A stretch of DNA of 43,342 nt, from the NCBI GenBank assembly GCA_902783035.1, contig CACZPK010000121.1, forward strand, positions 1 to 43,342. Direction: 5' to 3'. Below the pieces are notes generated by a model. That model worked only from the letters and a program-made list of their open reading frames with translations, searched no databases and was not told the DNA's origin. The DNA is from Oscillospiraceae bacterium (lineage in GTDB: Bacteria; Bacillota; Clostridia; Oscillospirales; Oscillospiraceae). Every line of letters starts with the position of its first letter. Position 1 is the first letter of the stretch. Below are positions 7,515 to 16,224 of the stretch, one piece after another. Position numbers and translations under genes: made by a program.

Positions 7515-9464
7515 TTACTGCTGCGTCTTAAAGCGAGCGACCTGATCTTGCAGCTGCTTGGACTGGCTGTTGAGAGAGGAGCACAGTGCGGAGGTCTCCT
7601 CCGCCGTGGCGGCGTTGGTCTGGATGACCTCGGAAACCTGCTCGACGCCTGCTGTGATCTGCTTGATCGATTCGCTCTGCTCCTGGCTGGCGTTGGCAAT
7701 GTCGACGATGAACTTCGCCGTCTGGGCGGACATTTCCTTCACGTCCTTCATGGACTCCGCGGTGGCGCCCGCAATCTCGGTGCCCTTGCCGACCGCGCTG
7801 ATGGCTGCGGTTATCAGCGCGGATGTGCTCTTGGCAGCCTCCTGCGACTTGGTGGCAAGGTTGCGCACCTCGTCCGCAACGACGGCGAAGCCCTTACCGG
7901 CCTCGCCCGCGCGCGCCGCCTCGACCGCCGCATTCAACGCAAGAATGTTGGTCTGGAACGCGATATCCTCGATGGTCTTGATAATATTCTCAATTTCCTT
8001 GGACGTATCGTTGATCTCGGACATGGCGGAGACCATGTTCTGAATCTGGGCATCCTGCGAATTGACCTTTTCCTGCGTCTTTTCGGAAAGCGCACCTGCC
8101 TGCGCGGCATTGTCCGCGGTAGCCGCGATCTGCGTGGAGACGTCCTGAATCGTGGCGGAGATCTCCTCGATTGCCGACGCCTGACGTGTCGTTCCTTCGG
8201 CAAGGGATTGCGAGCCTTCCGCCATCTGCGTTGAACCCGTGAAAACGTCGTTGGACGAGGCGTTCATCGTCTGGAACGCCGTGCCGAGGTCGCGCTCGAT
8301 CTTTTTCAGGTTGTCGCGGATCGCTTCAAAAACGCCCGGATAGTCCACGTGCGGCTGCGCGGTAAAGTCGCCGTTCGCCATGGCGGCAAGGATGGAAGAC
8401 GCGTCGCCCACGACGGCGTTCATACCATTTTTTGCCCGCTTGAGTACACTGACAAACTGACCGACCTCGTCGTCTGCGAAGCGGTAGGTAACGTCGGTGG
8501 AATCGAGCTTGCCGCTGAGCATCTCCCGTGCAAAGAGCTCCGCATTGTTCAGCGGCTCGCTGACGCGCTTGCGGGTAAAGGCGATCAGATACACCGCGAT
8601 GCCGGCAGCGCCGACGACACCGAGGAGAACGGCAATCAACGCTATGCACTGGAATTCCTTGTCGGCCGCCGCCGCGTTGGAGCCGGCAAAGTACGCACCG
8701 ACCACGTTGTTGTCGACATCGTACAGGGGTGCGTAAGTGACAAAGTAATGATCTCCGCTGATCGTGGTGTCACCGTGGTACGCCGTTTTCTGGTTGAGGA
8801 CGATGCTCGCGATCTTGCTGTCGATCTTGGTGCCGACGTTGCGCTGTCCCTGTGCGTTGAGAAGCGTTGTGGAATAACGCGTGTCACCCTGGATGATCGT
8901 GAACTCGCAGCTCGCCTCTTCCTTTGCCGTGTCCAGCCAGTCGGTGGTGCTCATGAGGAAGCCGACCGCGACCACGCAGGTGCCGCTGCCTATGGGCGCC
9001 TGACCGGCGTACATTCCGACCAGCTGATCGTCCACCTTGACAACGCCGCTAATCGTGCCGCCGCGCGCGACCGCCGAGAAGTCATAGCTGCTGAACGGCG
9101 TCGTGGGGCTGGCATAAACGATTTTGCCATTTTCGTCCGCAAAGATGATGAAAAGGGATTGCGAAGAGAAATTCGATTCATAAATGCGCTTGAAGTTTTG
9201 GGCGTTGCTCGCCGCGCTGCCGAGCATATTCTTCGTATCCTTTGTCAGAATGATCTGGTCGAGGTGGCAGGTGCTGAGTTCATCGCTCAACACAGCCTCC
9301 AGCACCCGCTCGCCGGAGTTGGAGCGCTCCTGCAGCAGGTTGTTGCTGTAAGATCTGAACTGCCAAATCGTAATGGCCATCAGCAGCACCACCAGCAAGG
9401 CTACCGCGGCCACCGTGAATACCGTAATTTGAATCCCGAGCTTTTTGAACGCTTTTTTGAACAT
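7515..9464 (-). CDS. Methyl-accepting chemotaxis protein with Cache-type sensor
   Basis: A 649-residue chemoreceptor. TM1 is at about 12-34 and TM2 at about 271-296. Between them is an extracytoplasmic double-Cache-like domain (around 100-265), with strands [16 protein letters not shown] and [25 protein letters not shown] region follows TM2. A long MCP helical hairpin carries the conserved tip with [20 protein letters not shown] and [18 protein letters not shown], which contacts CheW and CheA. ATG at 9464 follows AAGGAG. It is 44 bp downstream of an unknown gene on the same strand, probably co-transcribed. No chemotaxis kinase genes lie in the window, so the receptor feeds a system elsewhere. 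The ligand is unknown; Cache domains of this class usually bind amino or organic acids. A bidirectional terminator follows. Confidence 0.95.
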   Translation of the reverse strand: MFKKAFKKLGIQITVFTVAAVALLVVLLMAITIWQFRSYSNNLLQERSNSGERVLEAVLSDELSTCHLDQIILTKDTKNMLGSAASNAQNFKRIYESNFSSQSLFIIFADENGKIVYASPTTPFSSYDFSAVARGGTISGVVKVDDQLVGMYAGQAPIGSGTCVVAVGFLMSTTDWLDTAKEEASCEFTIIQGDTRYSTTLLNAQGQRNVGTKIDSKIASIVLNQKTAYHGDTTISGDHYFVTYAPLYDVDNNVVGAYFAGSNAAAADKEFQCIALIAVLLGVVGAAGIAVYLIAFTRKRVSEPLNNAELFAREMLSGKLDSTDVTYRFADDEVGQFVSVLKRAKNGMNAVVGDASSILAAMANGDFTAQPHVDYPGVFEAIRDNLKKIERDLGTAFQTMNASSNDVFTGSTQMAEGSQSLAEGTTRQASAIEEISATIQDVSTQIAATADNAAQAGALSEKTQEKVNSQDAQIQNMVSAMSEINDTSKEIENIIKTIEDIAFQTNILALNAAVEAARAGEAGKGFAVVADEVRNLATKSQEAAKSTSALITAAISAVGKGTEIAGATAESMKDVKEMSAQTAKFIVDIANASQEQSESIKQITAGVEQVSEVIQTNAATAEETSALCSSLNSQSKQLQDQVARFKTQQ

Positions 9465-9508
9465 GGTTTTGTCTCCTTGATATTCGCTGTGCTTGTGTAT
9501 TTCATGAA

Positions 9509-10069
9509 TCAGGCGCTGGCGGTTTTGGTCCGGTCTTTAATGATGATACCGTGCGCTTGGATCACTGACTGTAATCTGTCGAAAGTGGTCATGCCGCATT
9601 CCACTTCCGCCAATGTAATATCGGCATTGAGAAACATCAGGCGCAGCTGATCGTCTGTAAACTGCCGGGTGGCCCGAAAGCCGAGAGCAATTGTGCAGAA
9701 TGCAGCGTGCAGCGCGTTGCGCTTGAGCTTTCGCTTCATGACCGCCAAATCGCCCTGCGTGCGTATCGCACTGAAATCGATCTGCGGATACGGGGTATGA
9801 AGCCCGATGATCTCCTCAATTTCTCTTACGGCCGGCGTGGTGTCGGGAAGCTTGGCAAGGTGGTTGTCCGCATATTGGTTTGCCTCGTTCCAAAGTTCAA
9901 CGATACGATCAACAGCTAACGTCTCCTGTTCAATCAATACGGTCGTCAGGAGCAGATAGGCATGGTACATATTGCCAGAGTTTGCCTCGTCAATGATTTT
10001 CTGGACATTTATCGTGCTTGCAGACAGGGGTATTCTGTTTTGGTTCGTTCTCTTGCCGTGCTTGCTCAT
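9509..10069 (-). CDS. Conserved-looking protein of unknown function upstream of chemoreceptor
   Basis: A 186-residue protein, unrecognised. It starts [21 protein letters not shown], is predicted largely helical ([30 protein letters not shown]) and has a conserved-looking C-terminal half ([26 protein letters not shown]). No signal peptide or membrane segment is seen, so it is cytoplasmic. The ATG at 10069 is preferred; a TTG at 10090 is a weaker alternative, and GGGAGA lies about 13 bases upstream of the ATG. It is followed after 44 bp by the chemoreceptor gene on the same strand and is divergent from a LysR regulator, so the three may form a regulated pair. No function is assigned. Confidence 0.6.
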   Translation of the reverse strand: MSKHGKRTNQNRIPLSASTINVQKIIDEANSGNMYHAYLLLTTVLIEQETLAVDRIVELWNEANQYADNHLAKLPDTTPAVREIEEIIGLHTPYPQIDFSAIRTQGDLAVMKRKLKRNALHAAFCTIALGFRATRQFTDDQLRLMFLNADITLAEVECGMTTFDRLQSVIQAHGIIIKDRTKTASA

Positions 10070-10135
10070 GGCGTGGTCCAAATCTCCCAACCGTTTTCGG
10101 CGTTTTGCTACTCTTGTATCGTAGCACGGTTTTGG

Positions 10136-10164
10136 TTGACAATGAAGTGTTCTTTTGCTACCAT
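10136..10164 (+). promoter_or_regulatory. Sigma-A-type promoter of the second LysR gene
   Basis: TTGACA (10136-10141) and TACCAT (10159-10164) are separated by 17 bases, 46 bp upstream of the LysR start. The opposite strand drives the unknown gene and chemoreceptor. No clear inverted-repeat operator was seen. Confidence 0.5.
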
Positions 10165-10209
10165 ATTAGAAGCGTTTGGTTTCCAATATGCGCGGTAATG
10201 GAGAGTCAG

Positions 10210-11115
10210 ATGAATGATAAGTTATTGACAACATTCCAGACGGTAGCCGAAGAAGGCAGCTTCACAAAAGCGGCAGAGAAGCTTTATGTCAGCCACACAG
10301 CCGTAATCAAGCAAATCAATCTGCTGGAAACGCGCCTTGATGTGAAGCTGTTTGACCGCAGGAAGCGCGGCGTCAAGCTCACGAGCGCGGGGCAGGTGCT
10401 CTACGCAGAGGCAATGCAGCTGGTGAAGACATCCGAGCAGGCCATTGAGCGGGTCCGGGCGGCGCACCGCGCGGAGCAGAAAACACTGCGTGTTGGCACC
10501 TCCATGTTCTTTCCCTGCCGCGATTTTATGGATCTGTGGGTCGAGATCAGAGAAAAATGCGCGGAATATCCCCTCAAGGTCATTCCGTTTGATGATGACT
10601 TGAAGCGCGTACCCCGTATTGGAGAAGATTTTGACTTTATCATCAGCGCTTATAACTCAAAATGGTATAAGGACAGGTATGATTTTCTTCCGGTAGGCAA
10701 ATACCGGCTTTGTGTTGCCGTGCCAAGGACCCATGCACTGGCAAAAAAGAAAGCGATCAGCATTCGGGATCTTGACGGGTATCCGCTCATGCTGATGCAC
10801 TCAGGCAGCAGTCCGATCAACAGCCTGATTCGCAGGGATATTGCACAACAGCATCTGGGGATCAATCTTGTGGACATCCATACCGATTACAGCGCATCCA
10901 CATACGACCTTGCCGTGGAGCGGAACTGCCCGTTGCTGTCCATTGAATGTTGGGACAGGGTACATCCGGACATGAAGAGCATTCCGCTGTCAGGGCCGTA
11001 TGAGCTGCCCTACGGTATCGTTTATTCCCGCACGCCGTCGGAGAATATGAAAGCGTTTCTGGCGATTATTAAGGAGTTGATTCCTTGCGAATCATGCAGC
11101 GTATCACATCTGTAA
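10210..11115 (+). CDS. LysR-family transcriptional regulator
   Basis: A 301-residue LysR protein. Its winged HTH (about 1-62) reads TVAEEGSFTKAAEKLYVSHTAVIKQINLLE and LFDRRKRGVKLT, and the effector-binding domain spans about 90-295. ATG 10210 is chosen because GGAG at 10200-10203 is six bases upstream; the in-frame ATG 10198 would consume that site. It is divergent from the unknown-protein/chemoreceptor pair, 140 bp away, and is a candidate regulator of it. The effector domain diverges from well-studied LysR members, so no ligand can be suggested. Domains are complete and no lesion is seen. Confidence 0.9.
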   Translation: MNDKLLTTFQTVAEEGSFTKAAEKLYVSHTAVIKQINLLETRLDVKLFDRRKRGVKLTSAGQVLYAEAMQLVKTSEQAIERVRAAHRAEQKTLRVGTSMFFPCRDFMDLWVEIREKCAEYPLKVIPFDDDLKRVPRIGEDFDFIISAYNSKWYKDRYDFLPVGKYRLCVAVPRTHALAKKKAISIRDLDGYPLMLMHSGSSPINSLIRRDIAQQHLGINLVDIHTDYSASTYDLAVERNCPLLSIECWDRVHPDMKSIPLSGPYELPYGIVYSRTPSENMKAFLAIIKELIPCESCSVSHL

Positions 11116-11285
11116 AAACAACGGCAAAAAGCGTTGGGAAGCGCAATCGATACCTTCCGGTGCGTCGGCTGGTGCGCCGTGATCCTGACGGACTGGCTTC
11201 TCGTATTCTTTCGCACCTGCGGGTGCGGATCCGGAGGGGCCGCTTCCCTGCCCGCAGCCATACGTAAGCAGCCGGCACTTCAAAA

Positions 11286-12647
11286 TCAATACAGGTATTC
11301 CATCCTGTCAAACACCGCGTGCCCGTCGTAAAGCGTGAACGGGAACTCATGCGTGTCGACGGCGCCGGTGAGCTTCCACGCCCCCGTCGCGTCGTCATAG
11401 TCCTGACGGTGGATCGTCGCAATGACCTTGCCGCCCTTGCCGTCCGCCCCCATCTGTGCCTCATAGTCCACCGAGGCGATCGTCAGGTCGTCGCCACGGC
11501 CTGCGATGTATACGTAGAGCTTGCCGTCCAACTCGCGAAACTGGTCTGTCTTCGCAAGCTGCGCATCCACAAAAGCCTTGTCCACATAGCGGGAGAGCTT
11601 GTCGCTCAAGTCGCTGATCGTGTTGACGCCCGGGCTGTTGAGACGGTAAAGCTCGTACGTCACACCGCCGATTTCTGCATTTTGCTTGTCGCTGTCATCC
11701 ACCGGCGCGCCGCTGTCCAGCCAGCTCCAAAGCTCCTGCGCCTCATGGAAATCACCGATCACGCGCGCCTCTGCCGGCAAGTCGAGCAGCTGCTCACCAT
11801 ATGCATTCAAAAAGCGGCTGATCGTACCATAGGGAATCTCAAACTGCGGTATGCCCAGCGCGTAAGGGCCAAGGTCGTACGCCTGGAACCAAACCGTCAT
11901 GCCCTCCGCATGGAAGAAAACATTAAAGTCGTCCTTTTGTGAGAGCGTCTCATACCAGTTTTCAAAGAAGCCGTCGGCTTCCTCGCTTGCGCTGATCTGC
12001 GCGCCAATGGCATAGATCAGGGTCTGCTTCAGTTCATCCGGACGGTCGGTCAGCGACCACAAAGAGACAAACTCGCCCTTCGCCAGATCAAAGATCCAGC
12101 TTTGCAGGCCGTTGTCCGGATGCGCGCCCCCGAGATAGATGTAATCTGCCGCCAGAACGCTCAGCAGATCGCCGTTCTGATAGACCTCGGAGACGGTCAC
12201 TTCCTCGCCGACCGGCGGCATCTCTTCGTTGTTCTCCGCCCGCAGCGCGTAAATTTCGCGTCCCTGTTCTTCCAGATCGACCTCCCAAAGCCCGGTTGAC
12301 GCCGTTGCATCGTTAAATGCCTCGCAGGCGGCGAGCTGCTCTGCGGTCACGCCCTGCTCCGGCGTGCTGCCGGTGAAGGTTTCTCCGTCTTCGTTCACCA
12401 GCGTCAGGAGCGGCTGCTCATAGGATCGGGCAGCAACCACCGTGCCATCGTCTGCTTTGTACTCGTTCTTCTGCGTTTCCGTCCTGACCGCAAAATGCCA
12501 CGTTTGTGCCTTTGGCGTTTCGGCCGTCGCCTGCGCGCTTTGCTGCGGCTGCGGATTCTCCTGTGGCTGTTGCGGCGCTTCTTGTTGCTTTGCGCATCCG
12601 ATGACGCTCAGCATAATCGCCAGCGTCAGAAAGATCAGTTTTTTCAT
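11286..12647 (-). CDS. Multidomain lipoprotein: PdaC/RsiV-like (DUF4163-DUF3298) plus IseA-like C-terminus
   Basis: A 453-residue secreted lipoprotein. The signal peptide MKKLIFLTLAIMLSVIGC ends in a lipobox, so Cys18 would be acylated and the protein held outside the membrane. A Gln/Pro/Ala-rich linker (19-48) follows. Residues about 50-310 resemble the DUF4163/DUF3298 pair of RsiV and PdaC, including YIYLGGAHPDNGLQSWIFDL and FEIPYGTISRFL. The C-terminal part resembles IseA/YoeB: YELYRLNSPGVNTISDLSDK and FRELDGKLYVYIAGRGDDL. Those families bind lysozyme or inhibit cell-wall endopeptidases, so a wall-related role is plausible, but both assignments rest on motif memory. ATG 12647 follows GGAGAG. 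The gene is divergent from an envelope operon, with 375 bp between the lipoprotein start and the leader ORF. Confidence 0.7.
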   Translation of the reverse strand: MKKLIFLTLAIMLSVIGCAKQQEAPQQPQENPQPQQSAQATAETPKAQTWHFAVRTETQKNEYKADDGTVVAARSYEQPLLTLVNEDGETFTGSTPEQGVTAEQLAACEAFNDATASTGLWEVDLEEQGREIYALRAENNEEMPPVGEEVTVSEVYQNGDLLSVLAADYIYLGGAHPDNGLQSWIFDLAKGEFVSLWSLTDRPDELKQTLIYAIGAQISASEEADGFFENWYETLSQKDDFNVFFHAEGMTVWFQAYDLGPYALGIPQFEIPYGTISRFLNAYGEQLLDLPAEARVIGDFHEAQELWSWLDSGAPVDDSDKQNAEIGGVTYELYRLNSPGVNTISDLSDKLSRYVDKAFVDAQLAKTDQFRELDGKLYVYIAGRGDDLTIASVDYEAQMGADGKGGKVIATIHRQDYDDATGAWKLTGAVDTHEFPFTLYDGHAVFDRMEYLY

Positions 12648-12811
12648 GTTTTCTCTCCGTTTCCTTCGTTAAAGATTTGCACCGTACGGCGATACCCGCA
12701 TCACTGGGAACCAGAAGCGCGTCTGGCCGGCCTCGCCGCCGTTTTGCGCGGCTGCAATGCGGATCGGATCGCCGGTGTCCGCATATTTTATCAGATTGGA
12801 GGTCGAAGTGC

Positions 12812-12840
12812 TTGACATATTGCGAACAAACTGAGATCAT
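12812..12840 (+). promoter_or_regulatory. Possible upstream promoter in the lipoprotein/PAP2 intergenic region
   Basis: TTGACA (12812-12817), a 17-base spacer and GATCAT (12835-12840) on the plus strand. It lies upstream of the stronger shared element at 12899-12971, so it could be a second promoter of the PAP2 operon. The -10 is poor. Confidence 0.3.
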
Positions 12841-12898
12841 CACATCGGGCCATTCTCTCCACAAAACGATTACAAATAAATCCGACCCCCCGGCGAAA

Positions 12899-12971
12899 GC
12901 AAAATTAAGATTTCTTCAGCTTTCCCGTAGGGAAATCTTAAGAATCATTCGGTATGATAGGCACACTTCAC
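12899..12971 (+). promoter_or_regulatory. Shared envelope-operon promoter/operator, copy A
   Basis: This 73-bp stretch is nearly identical (about seven substitutions and one indel) to 30141-30214, upstream of the DedA-PssA-Psd operon. It contains a perfect 10-bp inverted repeat, TTAAGATTTC (12905-12914) and GAAATCTTAA (12932-12941), separated by 17 bp. The -10 TATGAT is at 12953-12958. There is no good -35, as expected for an activator-dependent promoter. The block GATAGGCACACTTCAC right after the -10 is fully conserved between copies. On the minus strand, half-sites TCTTAAGATT and CTGAAGAAA/TCTTAATTTT recall OmpR/PhoB-type direct repeats. It drives the PAP2-GT2-Glf operon. Confidence 0.75.
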
Positions 12972-13022
12972 GAAAAGCGCACTTTTCTTACCGATGCTTT
13001 CCTTTGGGGAGGAGACAGAGAT

Positions 13023-13088
13023 ATGCCCGAGATTCACAATAACCATGCGGCGATCCCGCCCCGCACCGGAACGGGGTGCGGCACATGA
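13023..13088 (+). CDS. Putative 21-codon leader peptide overlapping the PAP2 start
   Basis: An ATG at 13023 is preceded at eight bases by GGGGAGGAG, the strongest ribosome binding site nearby. It opens a 21-residue frame (MPEIHNNHAAIPPRTGTGCGT). Its TGA (13086-13088) overlaps the ATG (13085) of the PAP2 gene, which has only a weak site of its own, so translation of PAP2 is probably coupled to the leader. Alternatively it is a frameshifted N-terminus of PAP2. No codon bias suggesting attenuation is evident. Confidence 0.45.
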   Translation: MPEIHNNHAAIPPRTGTGCGT

Positions 13089-13780
13089 GAGAATTATACG
13101 GCAGGCCGGCCACCGTGCCGAGGGGCTGGTATTTGCTCCCGGTCATTGCTTTCGTTTGGAACCAGACGGTCTACAATTGTTCCAACCTGCTGGCCGGTAA
13201 TGCGCCGCATTACGACTGCACGACGGCGCTGGACAGAATCACGCCGTTTCTCCCGTGTTCGGTGCTGGTTTATTACTTCAGCTTTCTTTATTTTGCGATC
13301 GTTTTTCTCTGGATCGCCCGCCGGAACAGAGCGCTTGCCTATCGTTTTTTTGCGGCGGACCTGCTGGCAAAAACGATTTGCCTGCCTTTTTTTCTGCTGC
13401 TTCCGACCACCAATGTCCGCCCCGTCGTCGCGGGCGGTTCTCTCTGGCTCGACATGGTCCGCCTGCTCTATCGCATGGATGCGCCAACCAACCTGTTCCC
13501 GTCGATCCATTGCCTGCTGAGCTGGCTTTGCTGGTTGGGCGTACGCGATGCACCGGAGAGCACAACGGGCATGAAACGCGCGGCGCTGCTCACGGCGATC
13601 GCGATTTGCGCATCGACACTGATGACAAAGCAGCATGTGATCATCGATGTGTTTGGCGGCATCGCCGCGGCGGAGCTGTCCTACCGGCTTGCGGAAAGCC
13701 CGCGGATTTTGCGGGCCTACGCCGGAATGGCGGATCGAATCACGGGATTTCGACGCGCACAGCACTGTACGAGAGGATGA
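13085..13780 (+). CDS. PAP2-superfamily membrane phosphatase/phosphotransferase
   Basis: A 231-residue membrane protein with about six hydrophobic segments. The signature of the PAP2 superfamily is visible as FPSIHCLLSWLCW (PSxH-like, His acting as acid/base) and, further on, KQHVIIDVFGGIAAAEL (SxHxxxD-like, with Lys-Gln before His). The first basic KxxxxxxRP motif is poorly conserved, closer to the Aur1/inositolphosphotransferase branch. Such enzymes remove or transfer lipid-linked phosphate at the membrane surface. It is first in an operon with a GT2 glycosyltransferase and UDP-galactopyranose mutase, which suggests synthesis of a galactofuranose-containing glycolipid or lipid-phosphate recycling (inference). 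The ATG at 13085 overlaps the stop of the 21-codon leader. Confidence 0.75.
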   Translation: MRELYGRPATVPRGWYLLPVIAFVWNQTVYNCSNLLAGNAPHYDCTTALDRITPFLPCSVLVYYFSFLYFAIVFLWIARRNRALAYRFFAADLLAKTICLPFFLLLPTTNVRPVVAGGSLWLDMVRLLYRMDAPTNLFPSIHCLLSWLCWLGVRDAPESTTGMKRAALLTAIAICASTLMTKQHVIIDVFGGIAAAELSYRLAESPRILRAYAGMADRITGFRRAQHCTRG

Positions 13781-13787
13781 ATTGCAT

Positions 13788-14804
13788 ATGAAATTATTAA
13801 GTGTTGCGGTGCCCTGCTATAACTCCGAGGGTTATATGGAGCATTGCATCGGTACGCTGCTCAGCGGCGGCGATGAGATGGAAATACTGATTGTCGACGA
13901 TGGCTCGAAGGATGCGACGGCGGCAATCGCAGATCGCCTGCAGGCGGCGCACCCCGGCGTGGTGCGCGCCATCCATCAGGAGAATGCGGGGCACGGCGGA
14001 GCGGTCATGACCGGGCTGCGAAACGCGCTCGGTCTTTACTTCAAGGTCGTGGACAGCGACGACTGGGTGGACGAAACCGCGCTGCAGCGTATCCTTGCGC
14101 AGCTGCGTGAGTTTGCCGCAATGGAGCAGCCGGTCGACCTGCTCGTCAGCAATTACATTTATGACAAGGTGGATGCCGGCAAACGGCAGGTCATACGCTA
14201 CGGACACGCGCTTGCGGAGGGCCGCGTGCTGACGTGGGACGACGTGGGACGCTTCCGCAAATGGGAAAACCTGCTGATGCACGCGATGATCTACCGCACG
14301 GACGTCCTGCGTGGGAGCGGTCTGGTGCTGCCGGAGCATACCTTCTACGTGGACAACCTCTATTGCACCGTTCCGCTGGCCGCGGTCAGGACGCTGTACT
14401 ATCTCAACGTGGACTTTTATCACTACTACATCGGGCGCGAGGGGCAGTCCGTTCAGCAGGAAACGATGATCCGGCGCATTGACCAGCAAATCCGGGTCAA
14501 CAAACTGATGATGGATGAAATTGATTTGGAAAACGTTCCCAATCGCTGTCAGCGCCGGACGATCCTGCACTATCATGACATGATCACCGCCGTGACCTGC
14601 GTCCATCTGATTCTCGGCGGGACGCCGGAACATCTGAAAAAGAAGCAGGAGCTGTGGCGCTACATCCGCGAAAACCATCCGTGGGAGTATCGGCGGCTGC
14701 GCCGCAGCGTGTTCGGCGTCGCCGTGAATCTGCCGGGCCGCGCGGGGCGCAGGCTGGACGCGGCGGCATACCGCATGGCCAACCGTGTGTTCAGTTTTAA
14801 CTGA
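13788..14804 (+). CDS. Family 2 glycosyltransferase
   Basis: A 338-residue inverting GT-A glycosyltransferase. The N-terminal Rossmann-like domain has SVAVPCYNSEGYMEHCI, the nucleotide-binding VDDGSKDAT, and the metal-binding VVDSDDWVDE. The acceptor region contains LPEHTFYVDNLY, typical of GT2 enzymes that modify polysaccharide or teichoic-type chains. The ATG at 13788 lies seven bases beyond the PAP2 stop, and GAGAGG within the PAP2 end is its ribosome binding site. No transmembrane helix is seen, so it acts at the cytoplasmic face. The downstream gene makes UDP-galactofuranose, so the donor may be UDP-Galf (inference). The gene is complete. Confidence 0.9.
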   Translation: MKLLSVAVPCYNSEGYMEHCIGTLLSGGDEMEILIVDDGSKDATAAIADRLQAAHPGVVRAIHQENAGHGGAVMTGLRNALGLYFKVVDSDDWVDETALQRILAQLREFAAMEQPVDLLVSNYIYDKVDAGKRQVIRYGHALAEGRVLTWDDVGRFRKWENLLMHAMIYRTDVLRGSGLVLPEHTFYVDNLYCTVPLAAVRTLYYLNVDFYHYYIGREGQSVQQETMIRRIDQQIRVNKLMMDEIDLENVPNRCQRRTILHYHDMITAVTCVHLILGGTPEHLKKKQELWRYIRENHPWEYRRLRRSVFGVAVNLPGRAGRRLDAAAYRMANRVFSFN

Positions 14805-14812
14805 GGTGCGTC

Positions 14813-15925
14813 ATGGCACGTTATGATTATCTGATCGTCGGCTCCGGCCTGTACGGCGCGGTCTTCGCACAGCGGGTGCATGAGCGGGGAAAAACCGTTC
14901 TGGTGCTGGAAAAGCGGAGCCATATCGGCGGAAATGTCTACACGGAGGATATCGAAGGCATCCGCGTCCATCGCTATGGAGCGCATATCTTTCACACCAA
15001 CGAGCGCAGCGTGTGGGACTACGTGAACCGTTTTGCATCGTTTAACCGCTTTGTCAACTCGCCCGTGGCAAACTACCGGGGCGAGCTGTATGCGCTGCCC
15101 TTCAACATGCACACATTTCACAAAATGTGGGGCGTTGTCACGCCGCAGGAAGCAGAGGCGGAAATCGAACGCCAGCGCCGCGCAGAGGGGATCACCGAGC
15201 CGCGCAATCTGGAAGAACAGGCCATCTCTCTGGTGGGGCGCGACGTTTACGAAAAGCTGGTGAAGGGTTACACGGAAAAGCAGTGGGGACGCTCCTGCAC
15301 CGAGCTGCCCGCATTCATTATCCGCCGCCTGCCGGTGCGCTTCACCTTTGACAACAACTATTTCAACGCGCTCTATCAGGGCATCCCCACAGAGGGTTAT
15401 ACCGCGCTGGTACAGCGGCTTTTGGAGGGTGTTGAGGTCCGGCTGGACACGGATTACCTCGCCGAGCGCGGCAAGTGGGACCGTCTGGCGGATAAGGTGC
15501 TCTATACCGGCCCTGTTGACGCCTATTTCGACTATCGGCTGGGAGCGCTGAGCTATCGCAGCATCCGGTTGGAAACGGAAGTGCTGGATATGCCGAATTA
15601 TCAGGGCGTCGCGGTCATGAACTACACGGACCGAGAGACGCCGTGGACGCGTGTGATCGAGCACAAATGGTTTGACTTCGGAGAGCAGCCCAAAACCGTG
15701 ATCTCGCGGGAATACAGCGTCGAGTGGACACCCGGCGCGGAGCCGTATTACCCGGTCAACGACGAAAAAAATCAGGCGCTCTACCAGAACTACCGCCGCC
15801 TTGCGGAAATGGAGCGCGGCGTCCTGTTCGGCGGGCGGCTGGGAGAATATCGCTATTATGACATGGACGCCACAATCGCCAAGGCATTGGCCGCGGCTGA
15901 TGCGGAACAGTCCGCGCCCGCATAA
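14813..15925 (+). CDS. glf: UDP-galactopyranose mutase
   Basis: A 370-residue flavoenzyme interconverting UDP-galactopyranose and UDP-galactofuranose. The N-terminal FAD motif reads YLIVGSGLYGAVFAQ, followed by EKRSHIGGNVYTE and HRYGAHIFHTNERSVWDYV. The substrate region has LPFNMHTFHKMWG and KGYTEKQWGRSC, and the C-terminal FAD site reads VLFGGRLGEYRYYDMD. Length and motifs match bacterial Glf. It begins eight bases after the GT2 stop and is last in the operon. Galactofuranose is typically a component of surface glycans or glycolipids, which fits with the preceding PAP2 and GT2 genes. No terminator with a T-run was seen after it. Confidence 0.95.
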   Translation: MARYDYLIVGSGLYGAVFAQRVHERGKTVLVLEKRSHIGGNVYTEDIEGIRVHRYGAHIFHTNERSVWDYVNRFASFNRFVNSPVANYRGELYALPFNMHTFHKMWGVVTPQEAEAEIERQRRAEGITEPRNLEEQAISLVGRDVYEKLVKGYTEKQWGRSCTELPAFIIRRLPVRFTFDNNYFNALYQGIPTEGYTALVQRLLEGVEVRLDTDYLAERGKWDRLADKVLYTGPVDAYFDYRLGALSYRSIRLETEVLDMPNYQGVAVMNYTDRETPWTRVIEHKWFDFGEQPKTVISREYSVEWTPGAEPYYPVNDEKNQALYQNYRRLAEMERGVLFGGRLGEYRYYDMDATIAKALAAADAEQSAPA

Positions 15926-16087
15926 GGAATACGGTTCCGGCATTTTCTGCGCGTCGGAGCGGCAAAGCCGGACAGGCCGGGACCGGTCGCCGACATTTGC
16001 TCCGCATCGCGGCGTGCGAATGTTGCAGCGGCGCCGCCCCGCCGTGCGCCGTTTCCGGGGCGAGCTGTCCCGATGCCTGACAGCGGC

Positions 16088-16116
16088 TTGACAATCCGTT
16101 CCCGCTCTGCTATGAT
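16088..16116 (+). promoter_or_regulatory. Sigma-A promoter of the MATE gene
   Basis: TTGACA (16088-16093), a 17-base spacer and TATGAT (16111-16116). Initiation is expected near 16123, giving a leader of about 100 nt that contains two stacked hairpins before the MATE start. The stretch 15926-16087 shows no gene. Confidence 0.85.
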
Positions 16117-16126
16117 ACGTTCGCTT

Positions 16127-16208
16127 GCTCGGAGGGCAAATCATTCGTTGGAAATGACGAGCCGGATAAGGCAACAGGCTGAAATGCCTGTTCTCTTATC
16201 CGGTTTTT
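16127..16208 (+). promoter_or_regulatory. Attenuator-like structured leader of the MATE gene
   Basis: Hairpin 1 pairs GCTCG (16127-16131) with CGAGC (16158-16162) and encloses a TCATT/AATGA stem. It abuts hairpin 2, an intrinsic terminator: CCGGATAAG (16162-16170) with CTTATCCGG (16195-16203), an inner AACAGGC/GCCTGTT stem, and five T. Base 16162 belongs to both stems. A terminator only 16 bases before the start codon indicates conditional read-through. I do not recognise a known riboswitch class; a ligand- or translation-controlled attenuator is inferred. Confidence 0.6.
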
Positions 16209-16224
16209 ATATTGAGGTGATCCA

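Noticed and set aside
16127-16224. Guanidine (ykkC) riboswitch before the MATE gene
   Set aside because: The conserved ykkC and mini-ykkC motifs (ACGR loops) are absent.
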